A stretch of 13,964 nucleotides of DNA. Origin: Bacillota bacterium. GTDB taxonomy: Bacteria > Bacillota > Bacilli > Tumebacillales > Effusibacillaceae. Location of the stretch: assembly GCA_020059765.1 (NCBI GenBank), contig JAGVBM010000019.1, positions 1 through 13,964 of the forward strand, in the 5' to 3' direction. Within the stretch, counting starts at the first letter, position 1. Each line of letters begins with the position of its first letter. The position numbers and the translations under genes are program-made. Positions 1 to 6,959 of the stretch are shown here, piece after piece. Under the pieces are notes generated by a model. It ran no database searches and was not told the origin of the DNA. It saw only the letters and a list, made by a program, of their open reading frames with translations.

Positions 1-25
1 AAAAATTCAAATTTGGTATCGTTTC

Positions 26-53
26 AAAAAATAGACCGTCCGTTTCCGGGCGG
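26..53 (-). terminator. Rho-independent terminator of the 2-hydroxyacid dehydrogenase gene
   Basis: Read on the minus strand, a 7-bp stem (CCGCCCG / CGGACGG with one G-T pair, GAAA loop) is followed by TCTATTTTTT. It lies 15 bases past the stop codon of the minus-strand dehydrogenase gene, the expected place for its terminator. Confidence 0.8.
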
Positions 54-67
54 CCCAATAAATCAGC

Positions 68-1030
68 TTATACGACCCGATTCGGAGGTTCTTTGCCGGT
101 CAAGGCAGAAACCAAGTTTTCTGCCGCCATGACAGCCATCTTCCTGCGGGTGGCGATACTGGCGCTGCCGATATGCGGCAGTGCCACCAGATTTTCCAAT
201 TGCAGGAGAGGATGATCCGGGCCGATCGGTTCCTGTTCAAACACATCCAGTCCCGCTGCCCAAATGGTTTTTTGCCGTAACGCGTCGTACAGCGCTTGTT
301 CATCGACGACGGGACCGCGCGACGTGTTGATCAAAACGGCGGAAGGCTTCATCATGGAAAGCTCACGGGCTCCGATCAAGTGACGCGTCTCGGGAGTCAA
401 CGGCGTCAGCACGACTACAAAATCAGATTGCTGCAGCAATTCGTCCATCGACGCATAGACAATCCCCAATTCTTGTTCTGCTTCCGGCTTGCGGTTCCGA
501 TTGTAATACATAATATTCATGTCAAACCCCTTGGCGCGGCGAACAACCGCTTCCCCGATTCGTCCCATGCCGATGACGCCCAACGTCGCTCCGTAAATGT
601 CGGGTCCGGTCAACTGCATGGGAGACCAGGTTTTCCAGTTCCCCTGCTTCACAAACTCGGCCGCTTCCACCAATCGCCTTGCGGTTGCCATCATAAGCGC
701 AAAGGTCAAATCAGCCGTTGTTTCGTTCAATACACCGGGGGTGTTGGTCACGACAATGCCTCTTTTTCGTGCTGCCGCAATGTCAATGTTGTCGTAACCG
801 ACTGCCATGTTGGCAATCACTTTTAGGCGGGGAGAGAGGGAAAGCAATTCCTCATCCACTTTTTCCGTCAGCAGCGTGTACAACCCGTCCGCTGCTTTGG
901 CTTCCTTCAGCAAAACGTCACGCGGAACAGGAATATCAGCTTCCTCCCAGATGCGGCACTGCAAATGTTCTTGCAGGATGTTCATCGCTTCTTCGGGTAA
1001 GGCCCGCGTTACAAAAACTCTCGGTTTCAT
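68..1030 (-). CDS. D-2-hydroxyacid dehydrogenase (glyoxylate/hydroxypyruvate reductase, D-glycerate dehydrogenase type)
   Basis: This 320-residue cytosolic enzyme should interconvert a 2-oxoacid (glyoxylate, hydroxypyruvate or similar) and its D-2-hydroxyacid with NAD(P)H. The Rossmann dinucleotide motif G-x-G-x-x-G is at residues 154-159 (GMGRIG). The catalytic triad of the family is visible: Arg238 in NTSRGPVVD, Glu267 in DVFEQEP and His286 in LPHIGSAS. Length matches the family (about 320). I chose the ATG at 1030 because the family N-terminus (KPRVFVTRALPEEA) begins there and GGGAGG sits just upstream; the open frame runs back to 1219 but has no homology-like sequence. It diverges from pckA. 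Exact substrate cannot be told from sequence; glycerate/glyoxylate reductase is the best guess over lactate or phosphoglycerate dehydrogenase because the regulatory ACT domain is absent. Confidence 0.93.
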   Translation of the reverse strand: MKPRVFVTRALPEEAMNILQEHLQCRIWEEADIPVPRDVLLKEAKAADGLYTLLTEKVDEELLSLSPRLKVIANMAVGYDNIDIAAARKRGIVVTNTPGVLNETTADLTFALMMATARRLVEAAEFVKQGNWKTWSPMQLTGPDIYGATLGVIGMGRIGEAVVRRAKGFDMNIMYYNRNRKPEAEQELGIVYASMDELLQQSDFVVVLTPLTPETRHLIGARELSMMKPSAVLINTSRGPVVDEQALYDALRQKTIWAAGLDVFEQEPIGPDHPLLQLENLVALPHIGSASIATRRKMAVMAAENLVSALTGKEPPNRVV

Positions 1031-1070
1031 GGCGAAAAAACCTCCCTGTCGGGGAAAATGATGAGTATGT

Positions 1071-1106
1071 GCCAATTGATGATTATGACATATTATAATA
1101 CAATGT
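1071..1106. promoter_or_regulatory. AT-rich divergent promoter region with a palindromic -10-like box
   Basis: The 126-bp gap between the divergent dehydrogenase and pckA genes contains the perfect palindrome TATTATAATA (1091-1100). It reads as a TATAAT-like -10 box on both strands. No convincing -35 box is found at 16-18 bp on either side, so the actual promoter(s) may be activator-dependent or use an extended element. Initiation here would give pckA a leader of roughly 50 bases. Confidence 0.4.
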
Positions 1107-1156
1107 TTTTTGAACAAGTAAAGCATATTTGCATACGAAAGGATCTGGCAAAACCG

Positions 1157-2737
1157 ATGAAAGCAAACGCTTACAATGCAGAACTGCAGGATATATTGCA
1201 GGGAGATCAAGTCCATCATAACCTATCCGTCGCGGATTTGGCAGCAACCTCTCTTGCGCGGCACGAAGGTATCCAGACTTCTACCGGAGCTTTGCGGGTG
1301 ACAACCGGCAAATACACCGGCCGTTCACCGAAAGACAAGTTTATCGTTGACGAATCTGCCGTACACGAACACATTGCATGGGGACCGGTCAACCAGCCCA
1401 TCTCTCGGGAAGAGTTCGACCGCTTGTACCACAAAACAATGGAATATCTGCAAAATCGGGAGTTGTTCGTGTTTGACGGATTTGCGGGCAGTGACGAAGA
1501 GTACCGTTTGCCGATCCGGGTGGTTAATGAATATGCGTGGCACAATCTGTTCGTTCACCAATTGTTTGTCCGTCCCACCAATGACGAACTGAAAGATCAT
1601 CAACCGGAATTTACCGTTATTGCCGTCCCCGGCTTGCAGGCAGACCCGCAAACGGATGGCACCCGGTCGGAAACCTTCATCGTCGTTTCCTTTGAAAAAA
1701 GGGTCGTCTTGATCGGCGGTACCCAGTACGCCGGCGAAATGAAGAAATCGATCTTCAGCGTACTGAATTACTTGCTGCCATTCAAAGGCGTGTTCCCGAT
1801 GCATTGTTCCGCCAACGTGGGGGAACAGGGGGATGTGGCGTTGTTCTTCGGACTCTCCGGAACAGGAAAAACCACGCTGTCGGCCGATCCCAATCGCCGT
1901 TTGATCGGAGACGACGAACATGGCTGGTCCGATCATGGCGTATTTAACTTTGAAGGCGGCTGTTATGCGAAATGCATCGGTCTGTCTGAGGAAAAAGAAC
2001 CGCAAATCTGGAACGCGATTCAATTCGGCACCGTTTTGGAAAATGTGGTCGTCGATCCGGAAACGAAGATTGCCGATTATGAGGATGGTTTGTTAACCGA
2101 AAACACACGGGCGGCTTATCCGATTGATTATATTCCTGGCGCTGTCATTCCTGGTGTTGCCGGTCATCCGGAAGTCATTGTCTTCCTGACAGCGGACGCT
2201 TTCGGTGTTCTGCCGCCGATCTCGAAACTAACCAAAGAGCAAGCGATGTATCATTTCCTGTCGGGGTATACGTCCAAACTGGCGGGAACCGAACGGGGCG
2301 TCACGGAACCGGAAGCGACTTTCTCCACTTGTTTCGGTGCGCCTTTCTTGCCCTTGCGCCCCAGTGTATACGCCAAGATGCTCGGCGAGAAAATCGACCG
2401 TTATCAGGCACGCGTATACTTGGTCAACACCGGTTGGTCGGGGGGTCCGTACGGCCTCGGCAAGCGGATGAATCTTCCCTATACGCGATCGATGGTCACT
2501 GCTGCGATCAACGGGACAATCGAAGAGGCGTCCTTTGCAGCGGATCCGATCTTCGGATTATGGGTGCCGAATCAGATTGAGGGTGTCCCATCGGACGTGC
2601 TGAACCCTCGCCATACTTGGCAGGATAAGCAAGCGTATGACGCGAAAGCTCGCGACTTGGCGGCCCGCTTCGTGAAGAACTTCGAAAAATTCACCGACGT
2701 AGCGGACGACATTCGCAACGCGGGGCCAAAAGCGTAA
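1157..2737 (+). CDS. pckA: Phosphoenolpyruvate carboxykinase (ATP)
   Basis: This 526-residue gluconeogenic enzyme converts oxaloacetate plus ATP to phosphoenolpyruvate, CO2 and ADP in the cytosol. Its family signatures are all present: substrate-binding GKYTGRSPKDKF near residues 51-62 (Arg56), the phosphate-binding loop GLSGTGKTT at 232-240, the metal-binding GDDEHGW at 251-257, and the adenine-binding NTGWSGGPYG region nearer the C-terminus. Length agrees with Bacillus PckA (about 527). The ATG at 1157 is preceded by GAAAGGA (1137-1143) with a rather long 13-base gap; earlier in-frame ATGs at 1058-1103 would add an N-terminus not typical of the family. A terminator follows directly, so it is probably monocistronic. 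Expression would be expected under gluconeogenic conditions, as known for relatives. Confidence 0.97.
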   Translation: MKANAYNAELQDILQGDQVHHNLSVADLAATSLARHEGIQTSTGALRVTTGKYTGRSPKDKFIVDESAVHEHIAWGPVNQPISREEFDRLYHKTMEYLQNRELFVFDGFAGSDEEYRLPIRVVNEYAWHNLFVHQLFVRPTNDELKDHQPEFTVIAVPGLQADPQTDGTRSETFIVVSFEKRVVLIGGTQYAGEMKKSIFSVLNYLLPFKGVFPMHCSANVGEQGDVALFFGLSGTGKTTLSADPNRRLIGDDEHGWSDHGVFNFEGGCYAKCIGLSEEKEPQIWNAIQFGTVLENVVVDPETKIADYEDGLLTENTRAAYPIDYIPGAVIPGVAGHPEVIVFLTADAFGVLPPISKLTKEQAMYHFLSGYTSKLAGTERGVTEPEATFSTCFGAPFLPLRPSVYAKMLGEKIDRYQARVYLVNTGWSGGPYGLGKRMNLPYTRSMVTAAINGTIEEASFAADPIFGLWVPNQIEGVPSDVLNPRHTWQDKQAYDAKARDLAARFVKNFEKFTDVADDIRNAGPKA

Positions 2738-2783
2738 CCGGGAACTGATCCTACACCTGCGGAAACTGCACTTGCGTTCACAG

Positions 2784-2808
2784 CCCGCCGTATTTCGGCG
2801 GGTTTTTT
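2784..2808 (+). terminator. Rho-independent terminator of pckA
   Basis: A perfect 7-bp stem CCCGCCG / CGGCGGG with a TATTT loop is followed by TTTTTT. It stands 46 bases after the pckA stop. In the opposite direction there is no T run after the stem, so it does not obviously serve the convergent ecf gene. Confidence 0.92.
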
Positions 2809-2818
2809 CTTTTGCTCT

Positions 2819-4525
2819 TTAGGACCCGATGATCCAAAGCATTCCGGCGGCGATCGTTATCACCGCCAAGGAAACCGTATCGCTGCGGCCCCATTCTAAC
2901 TCGTGCCATGATGTCCGTTCGGCATTCCGGTCATAACCCCTGGATTCGATGGCGGTTGCCAGTTCATCTCCCAGTCGGATGACCGTGATCAACAACGGAA
3001 TGAACAGATTGGCCAACTGGTTCGGCGTCCATTTTCGCATGCCGATGGTGTCATACCCGCGCGCTTTGAATGCTTTGCGCAGCCGGGTGATCGTTTCCGC
3101 CATCCAAGGCACGAACTGCAGCGTAATCGAAACGGCCAACGAAACGTCTCGCACCGGTATACCCGCTTTGCGCATCGGTCGAATCAGCCATTCAAATCCT
3201 TCCCGGAGCGGAGCGCCGGAAGTGGTTTCCGTAAACACAATGCCCAAAACGATAACGAGTAAAAATCGGACGACTGTCAATCCTCCCTGCCAAGCGCCTT
3301 GCAAGCGAATCCCCACTGGTCCAAACCAGAGATCCCCTCTGCTTAGCGTCAAAGCAGATACGATCCATATAAAAAACAGCATCCATAAAAAGGGGCGAGC
3401 CATTTTGAAGACAGTCCGCAATCCGATTCCTGCCATCTGCAGGATCAGCAGAACCATCCCCGTTGCCAATACCATTCCCAATAAAGTCTCTATCCCCAAA
3501 ATCGCCAACGACAGCACCAGCAAAGCGAACCACTTGACCCGCGGATCCAATCGTTGAAGTTTCCCGTCCGCAGGCGGATTGCTTGCCGCACCCTCTGCAA
3601 AAAGCGTGGCTTCCCTATTTTCCGAAAGCGTTTCTTCCCGGTGATTCCGGTTGATGGCTGGGTTCTCCATCCGTTCTATGGTCGCGGGCTTCGCGTTTAC
3701 CCTTTTTTCAAGGTAAGGAAGCAACTCGTCAACTGTCAGAGCAATGGGAACCGGGATGCCGCGTTTTTGCAAAGCATGGGCAATCTGTGCCGTTTCCGGC
3801 AAATCGAGACCTGCCTGCTGCAAAATGTCCGGTTCTTGCACCAACTGCCGCGGGTCTCCTGTATACACCACGCACCCTTTTTGGATGACCGCCACCTGAT
3901 CCGCCAGCGAAAAAAATGCATCCAGATCATGCGTCGAAACAATCACCGTCATGCCAAGATCCCGCAATTGGCCCACAATCTCCCGCAAATCCCGACTGGC
4001 CCGGGGATCGAGTCCCGCTGTCGGTTCGTCGAGGATCAGCACCTCCGGTTGCAGGGCGAGAGCACCTGCGATGGCCACTCGGCGTTTTTCGCCCCCGCTC
4101 AGCAGATAAGGGGAACGTTCGAGAAATGCGGAGGGTTCCAAGCCCACCTGCCGCAGCGCCCGTTTCACCCGTTCCAATCGTTCCTCTTTCGGCACGTTGC
4201 GTAATATCAGGCCATATTCCACGTCCGCTTTCACCGTTGCAGCAAACAGTTGGGTCTCCGGCATTTGAAAGACAATAGCCAGCTTTTCCTTTGCCAGCCT
4301 TTCCGCTCGCTGCTCATGATTCGAGTTTGGATCCGCTTCACCGACCACGACCGAGCCGGCAGAAGGCTTCTCCAATCCGGCAATCACTTGCAGAAGCGTG
4401 GATTTGCCGCTCCCCGTTTGACCGCAAATCACACACAAACTCCCGGACGCGACCGACAGCTCAATCTCTTGCAAAATCGTCTCCTGCCCATATCGAAACT
4501 CTATTCCTGACAGTTCAATTCGCAT
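2819..4525 (-). CDS. Fused ECF transporter ATPase EcfA2 and transmembrane component EcfT
   Basis: A 568-residue fusion of two energy-coupling-factor subunits that normally are separate. Residues 1-275 form an ABC ATPase: Walker A GQTGSGKST (35-43), Q-loop Gln87, signature LSGGE (142-146), Walker B ending Asp166-Glu167, D-loop GLDP (171-174) and H-loop His199. A charged, low-complexity linker covers about 280-321. EcfT then begins at its usual LDPRVKW (326-332), with hydrophobic segments to the C-terminus and the two coupling motifs ARG (488-490) and SRG (528-530). The ATG at 4525 has GGGAGA six bases upstream and overlaps the end of ecfA1 by 25 bases, so the two genes are translationally close. 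The frame is uninterrupted, and both halves retain their motifs, so I see a functional fusion, not a sequencing error. It should pair with EcfA1 and BioY in the membrane. Confidence 0.93.
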   Translation of the reverse strand: MRIELSGIEFRYGQETILQEIELSVASGSLCVICGQTGSGKSTLLQVIAGLEKPSAGSVVVGEADPNSNHEQRAERLAKEKLAIVFQMPETQLFAATVKADVEYGLILRNVPKEERLERVKRALRQVGLEPSAFLERSPYLLSGGEKRRVAIAGALALQPEVLILDEPTAGLDPRASRDLREIVGQLRDLGMTVIVSTHDLDAFFSLADQVAVIQKGCVVYTGDPRQLVQEPDILQQAGLDLPETAQIAHALQKRGIPVPIALTVDELLPYLEKRVNAKPATIERMENPAINRNHREETLSENREATLFAEGAASNPPADGKLQRLDPRVKWFALLVLSLAILGIETLLGMVLATGMVLLILQMAGIGLRTVFKMARPFLWMLFFIWIVSALTLSRGDLWFGPVGIRLQGAWQGGLTVVRFLLVIVLGIVFTETTSGAPLREGFEWLIRPMRKAGIPVRDVSLAVSITLQFVPWMAETITRLRKAFKARGYDTIGMRKWTPNQLANLFIPLLITVIRLGDELATAIESRGYDRNAERTSWHELEWGRSDTVSLAVITIAAGMLWIIGS

Positions 4526-5334
4526 ACGATGTCTCCCAATTCCGCTTCGTCCAGCGGCAGTGCTTGCAGAGGAATCCCTTGTTCGCGCATCATTTTTCCA
4601 ATCGTTACAATCGGCGGGTTCTCCCAACCATAACGATCCGGTATGTCCGACTCATAAAACAAACTGCGGGCATCCCCGTCAAACCGTATCCGTCCCGCAT
4701 CGAGCACCAGAATCCGTTTTGCTGCGAACAGTTCCTGCAGCCGCTGTGTTACCCATATGACGGTAACCCCGGTTGCATGCAGAGATTTGGCAATTGACAG
4801 GATCCGTTGTCGACCGACGGGATCGAGCATGGAGGTCGCTTCGTCAAAGATCAAGATCTCCGGTGCAAGCGCCAGGGAACTCGCCGCTGCCAGCCGTTGT
4901 TTTTGCCCGCCCGACAATGTCGAAACCTCGGCGAATAACTTGTGCCGCAACTCCACTTGTTCAGCTGCCCCTTCCACTCTCGTTATCATGACATCCCGGT
5001 TGATTCCCCGGTTTTCCAAGCCAAACGCAATATCTTCCGCCGGATTGCGGCCGATGATTTGCGCGTCGGGATTTTGAAACACCATTTGCACATGTTGTTT
5101 GACCGCTGCCCGATGGGCGGCACTCTTCAGGTCCAGACCGGCCACGGCGACAGTGCCTTCAGCCGGTTGCAGAAGACCGTTGATCATGCGAATCAAGCTG
5201 GACTTTCCCGACCCGTTGCCGCCGGTAATCGCTGCCCATTCCCCCTGCCGGATGGACAAATTGATATTGTGCAGGGCAGGAACAAGGTTCATCCCGTCGC
5301 GGTATGAATATGACACATTCCTCAATTCAATCAT
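4501..5334 (-). CDS. ecfA1: ECF transporter ATPase EcfA1
   Basis: This 277-residue cytoplasmic ATPase powers vitamin import together with the EcfA2-EcfT fusion encoded just downstream. Walker A is GGNGSGKSS (38-46), Q-loop Gln87 in VFQNPD, signature LSGGQ (140-144) and Walker B/D-loop FDEATSMLDP (163-172), the latter typical of EcfA1. The position of the switch histidine (H-loop) is Gln197 (VTQRLQEL) instead of His. I chose the ATG at 5334, eight bases after GAGG; an in-frame TTG two codons earlier is too near the ribosome-binding site. bioY diverges 104 bases away, with a BirA-like operator in between, arguing for biotin as the cargo rather than a general-purpose module, which in relatives usually lies beside rplQ and truA. 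Confidence 0.93.
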   Translation of the reverse strand: MIELRNVSYSYRDGMNLVPALHNINLSIRQGEWAAITGGNGSGKSSLIRMINGLLQPAEGTVAVAGLDLKSAAHRAAVKQHVQMVFQNPDAQIIGRNPAEDIAFGLENRGINRDVMITRVEGAAEQVELRHKLFAEVSTLSGGQKQRLAAASSLALAPEILIFDEATSMLDPVGRQRILSIAKSLHATGVTVIWVTQRLQELFAAKRILVLDAGRIRFDGDARSLFYESDIPDRYGWENPPIVTIGKMMREQGIPLQALPLDEAELGDIVCELNCQE

Positions 5335-5387
5335 GTTCAAATCCTCACTTCACAAGTGCGCGCTCACATGCTATGATCGTTTCGAAA

Positions 5388-5419
5388 TAGTTAACTACAT
5401 AAATTCTACAGGTTAACAA
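5388..5419. promoter_or_regulatory. BirA-type biotin operator between ecfA1 and bioY
   Basis: Half-sites TAGTTAACT (5388-5396) and GGTTAACAA (5411-5419) form a dyad with a 14-base spacer. This matches the known arrangement of Bacillota BirA operators (TTGTTAACC, about 14-15 bases, GGTTAACAA). The right half is canonical; the left differs at two positions. It lies 20 bases before the bioY start codon and 54 bases before ecfA1, so one repressor could control both directions. Confidence 0.75.
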
Positions 5420-5438
5420 TTGGGAGGACAAGCAGAAA

Positions 5439-6011
5439 ATGAACAATTGGAATATTCGCGGACTGGTATTTAGCGCATTATTTGCAGCGATCTTTTTAGC
5501 ACTCAGCAATGTCGTCATCCATCTGCCGTTCACGACCGTGCCGATTTCGTTGATCAATTTCGGCACCATGCTGGCAGGATCGATTCTCGGCGCCCGATAC
5601 GGATTTCTTGCCGTATTGCTTGCCGTCGTCTTGGCTGCTGCAGGCTTGCCGGTGATTGGCGGAAAGGGAGGATTGACACTGCTGCTCGGCCCCACGGCCG
5701 GATTTGTTTGGGCGGCCCCGTTTTCCGCGTTGCTGATCGGATGGATTGCGCAGCGTATTCAACACGGCAAATTGGCTTATCTCCAACTTCTCCTGACGAA
5801 TTTTCTGTTGGGATCGCTCTTTCTCTATCCGTCGGGAGTGTCGTGGCTGGCTTACAAAGCCCACCTCCCCCTTGCCAAAGCGTTGGCAGTCGGCATGTGG
5901 CCGTTTTTGCCGGGCGATTTCCTGAAAGCTCTTGTCACGGCAGCCGTTGTGATTGCTGTTTGGCGGGTATACCCGATGGAACGAATCATCGGGACTGAAT
6001 CTGCGAAGTAA
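5439..6011 (+). CDS. bioY: Biotin ECF transporter substrate-binding component BioY
   Basis: A 190-residue membrane protein with about six hydrophobic segments; it captures biotin and docks on the ECF module to be toppled through the membrane. BioY hallmarks are visible: the AGLPVIGGKGG loop (68-78), GPTAGF (84-89) and the PGDFLK segment (158-163) with Asp160 and Lys163. Length is typical for the family. The ATG at 5439 follows GGGAGGA with a 10-base gap. It diverges from ecfA1 and the EcfA2-EcfT fusion, completing the transporter, and a BirA-like operator overlaps its promoter region. No biotin synthesis gene is seen in the window. No clear terminator follows; the next element is the rpsF promoter. 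Confidence 0.95.
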   Translation: MNNWNIRGLVFSALFAAIFLALSNVVIHLPFTTVPISLINFGTMLAGSILGARYGFLAVLLAVVLAAAGLPVIGGKGGLTLLLGPTAGFVWAAPFSALLIGWIAQRIQHGKLAYLQLLLTNFLLGSLFLYPSGVSWLAYKAHLPLAKALAVGMWPFLPGDFLKALVTAAVVIAVWRVYPMERIIGTESAK

Positions 6012-6016
6012 CATTC

Positions 6017-6046
6017 TTCATCTCGCATATTTTCATCTCGCATATT
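6017..6046. repeat. Two perfect tandem copies of a 15-bp unit
   Basis: TTCATCTCGCATATT occurs at 6017-6031 and again at 6032-6046, without a gap or mismatch. It starts five bases after the bioY stop codon, and the second copy runs into the -35 box of the rpsF promoter. Confidence 0.9.
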
Positions 6047-6073
6047 GATTTTCCGTACATGATACCGTATACT
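6045..6073 (+). promoter_or_regulatory. Sigma-A promoter for rpsF-rpsR
   Basis: TTGATT (6045-6050), a 17-base spacer and TATACT (6068-6073) form a good vegetative promoter. Transcription would begin near 6080, giving a leader of about 150 bases before rpsF. Confidence 0.75.
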
Positions 6074-6110
6074 TAATTCTTGTGTTATTCCTTACTCTCA
6101 CCCTTATGTT

Positions 6111-6190
6111 GAGCCCCGGCAGCAAAATTCTTTGGGGCACCGCCAAACCATTCGGAATAAGCTGCTAAGCGCAGCTGCGCTTTGGCGGGA
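6111..6190 (+). promoter_or_regulatory. Structured leader of rpsF, candidate S6:S18 autoregulatory element
   Basis: Between promoter and rpsF start, two strong helices can form: GCCCC/GGGGC (6113-6117 with 6134-6138) and an 8-bp CCGCCAAA/TTTGGCGG (6140-6147 with 6181-6188). The latter encloses AGCTGC/GCAGCT (6160-6165 with 6171-6176). rpsF operons in many bacteria carry a leader bound by the S6:S18 complex, which recognises a CCG-containing bulge; position and the exposed ACCG next to the helix junction fit. The class assignment is inferred and needs a covariance-model match. A 14-bp palindrome AGCGCAGCTGCGCT (6168-6181) offers a competing fold. Confidence 0.5.
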
Positions 6191-6230
6191 ATGTTGGTGA
6201 GGGTCATATGTCCAAAAGGAGGTACTGCTC

Positions 6231-6518
6231 ATGCGCGCATACGAAACGATGTATATTCTTCAACCGGACTTGGAAGAAGAAACTCGTAAAGCACTCGTGG
6301 AAAAGTTCAACAAAGTGGTAACCGATAACGGCGGCGAAATTGAAAAAGCAGCCGAACTCGGTCAACGTCGTCTGGCTTATGAAATCAAGAAGTTCAGACA
6401 AGGCTACTACGTTCAGTTGAACTACAAAGCAGAGCCGGCCGTTCCCCAAGAACTCCAACGGGTTCTGGGAATCACTGACGAAGTGATTCGGGTTCTGACG
6501 ACCGTTACCGCTCGCTAA
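6231..6518 (+). CDS. rpsF: 30S ribosomal protein S6
   Basis: A 95-residue protein that binds 16S rRNA in the platform of the small subunit, as a heterodimer with S18. The N-terminus MRAYETMYILQPDLEEE and the internal RRLAYEIKKF segment are diagnostic. Length is normal. A very strong ribosome-binding site AAAAGGAGGT (6214-6223) precedes the ATG by seven bases. rpsR follows after only 26 bases; the usual intervening ssb gene is absent. Confidence 0.98.
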   Translation: MRAYETMYILQPDLEEETRKALVEKFNKVVTDNGGEIEKAAELGQRRLAYEIKKFRQGYYVQLNYKAEPAVPQELQRVLGITDEVIRVLTTVTAR

Positions 6519-6544
6519 AATCTACGAGGAAGGGGTTTATTGCA

Positions 6545-6781
6545 ATGAACGATTTCAAAAAGAAACGCGGCAAGCGCCGTAAAATTTGCAAACTTTGCGT
6601 TGATAAAGTGCAGCACGTTGATTACAAAGAAGTGAACCGTTTGAGCAAATACGTTACCGAACGGGGCAAGATACTTCCGCGTCGTATTTCCGGAAACTGC
6701 GCTCATCACCAACGTCAAGTCACCACGGCGATCAAAAACGCACGTGTGATTGCTCTTCTGCCTTACTCGGTAGAAGGTTGA
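6545..6781 (+). CDS. rpsR: 30S ribosomal protein S18
   Basis: A 78-residue basic protein of the small-subunit platform, the partner of S6. The sequence KRRKICKLC and the KILPRRISGNCAHHQRQ segment identify S18. Cys15, Cys18, Cys52 and the following His54/His55 look like the zinc-binding form of S18. GGAAGGGG (6528-6535) precedes the ATG. The stop codon ends only four bases before the -35 box of the infC promoter, and there is no terminator until 6903, so rpsF-rpsR transcripts probably run into the infC leader. Confidence 0.97.
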   Translation: MNDFKKKRGKRRKICKLCVDKVQHVDYKEVNRLSKYVTERGKILPRRISGNCAHHQRQVTTAIKNARVIALLPYSVEG

Positions 6782-6785
6782 TTGC

Positions 6786-6814
6786 TTGACATTTTCGATT
6801 GAATACAGTATCTT
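6786..6814 (+). promoter_or_regulatory. Sigma-A promoter for infC-rpmI-rplT
   Basis: A consensus TTGACA (6786-6791), a 17-base spacer and TATCTT (6809-6814) lie directly after the rpsR stop. Transcription from about 6821 would produce the 172-base infC leader. Confidence 0.7.
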
Positions 6815-6902
6815 GTATAAATGTAAGCAGAAGCGCTCGCTTCTCACCCTCTCGCCGGTTGCGATCGGGTCTTATGTGATACGGGTTATTTTCGTATACA
6901 GT

Positions 6903-6928
6903 GCGGGCGTATTGCGCCCGCTTTTTTT
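6903..6928 (+). terminator. Intrinsic terminator in the infC leader (attenuator)
   Basis: A perfect 7-bp stem GCGGGCG / CGCCCGC (6903-6909 with 6915-6921) with a TATTG loop is followed by seven T. It would stop both rpsF-rpsR readthrough and infC leader transcripts; in the infC operon this is the likely regulated step. Confidence 0.88.
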
Positions 6929-6959
6929 ATACTTGTTAGATTCATGCAACAAGTATAAA
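6926..6959. repeat. Perfect 12-bp inverted repeat overlapping the attenuator U-tract
   Basis: Arms TTTATACTTGTT (6926-6937) and AACAAGTATAAA (6948-6959) are separated by 10 bases. The left arm includes the last three T of the terminator tract. The same arm sequence recurs at 12795-12808 downstream of the LysR-type gene. Confidence 0.85.

Noticed and set aside
296..826. A 176-codon open frame on the plus strand opposite the dehydrogenase gene
   Set aside because: It is antisense to a well-supported enzyme gene, has no good ribosome-binding site and gives a low-complexity product without recognisable motifs.
1325..2023. A 232-codon minus-strand open frame inside pckA
   Set aside because: It mirrors the codon pattern of pckA, and its product resembles nothing known; it is a shadow of the real gene.
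2949..3557. A 202-codon plus-strand open frame opposite the EcfT half of the fusion
   Set aside because: It is antisense to a gene with intact motifs, and the product is Arg/Ser/Thr-rich, as expected for the reverse complement of a membrane protein gene.
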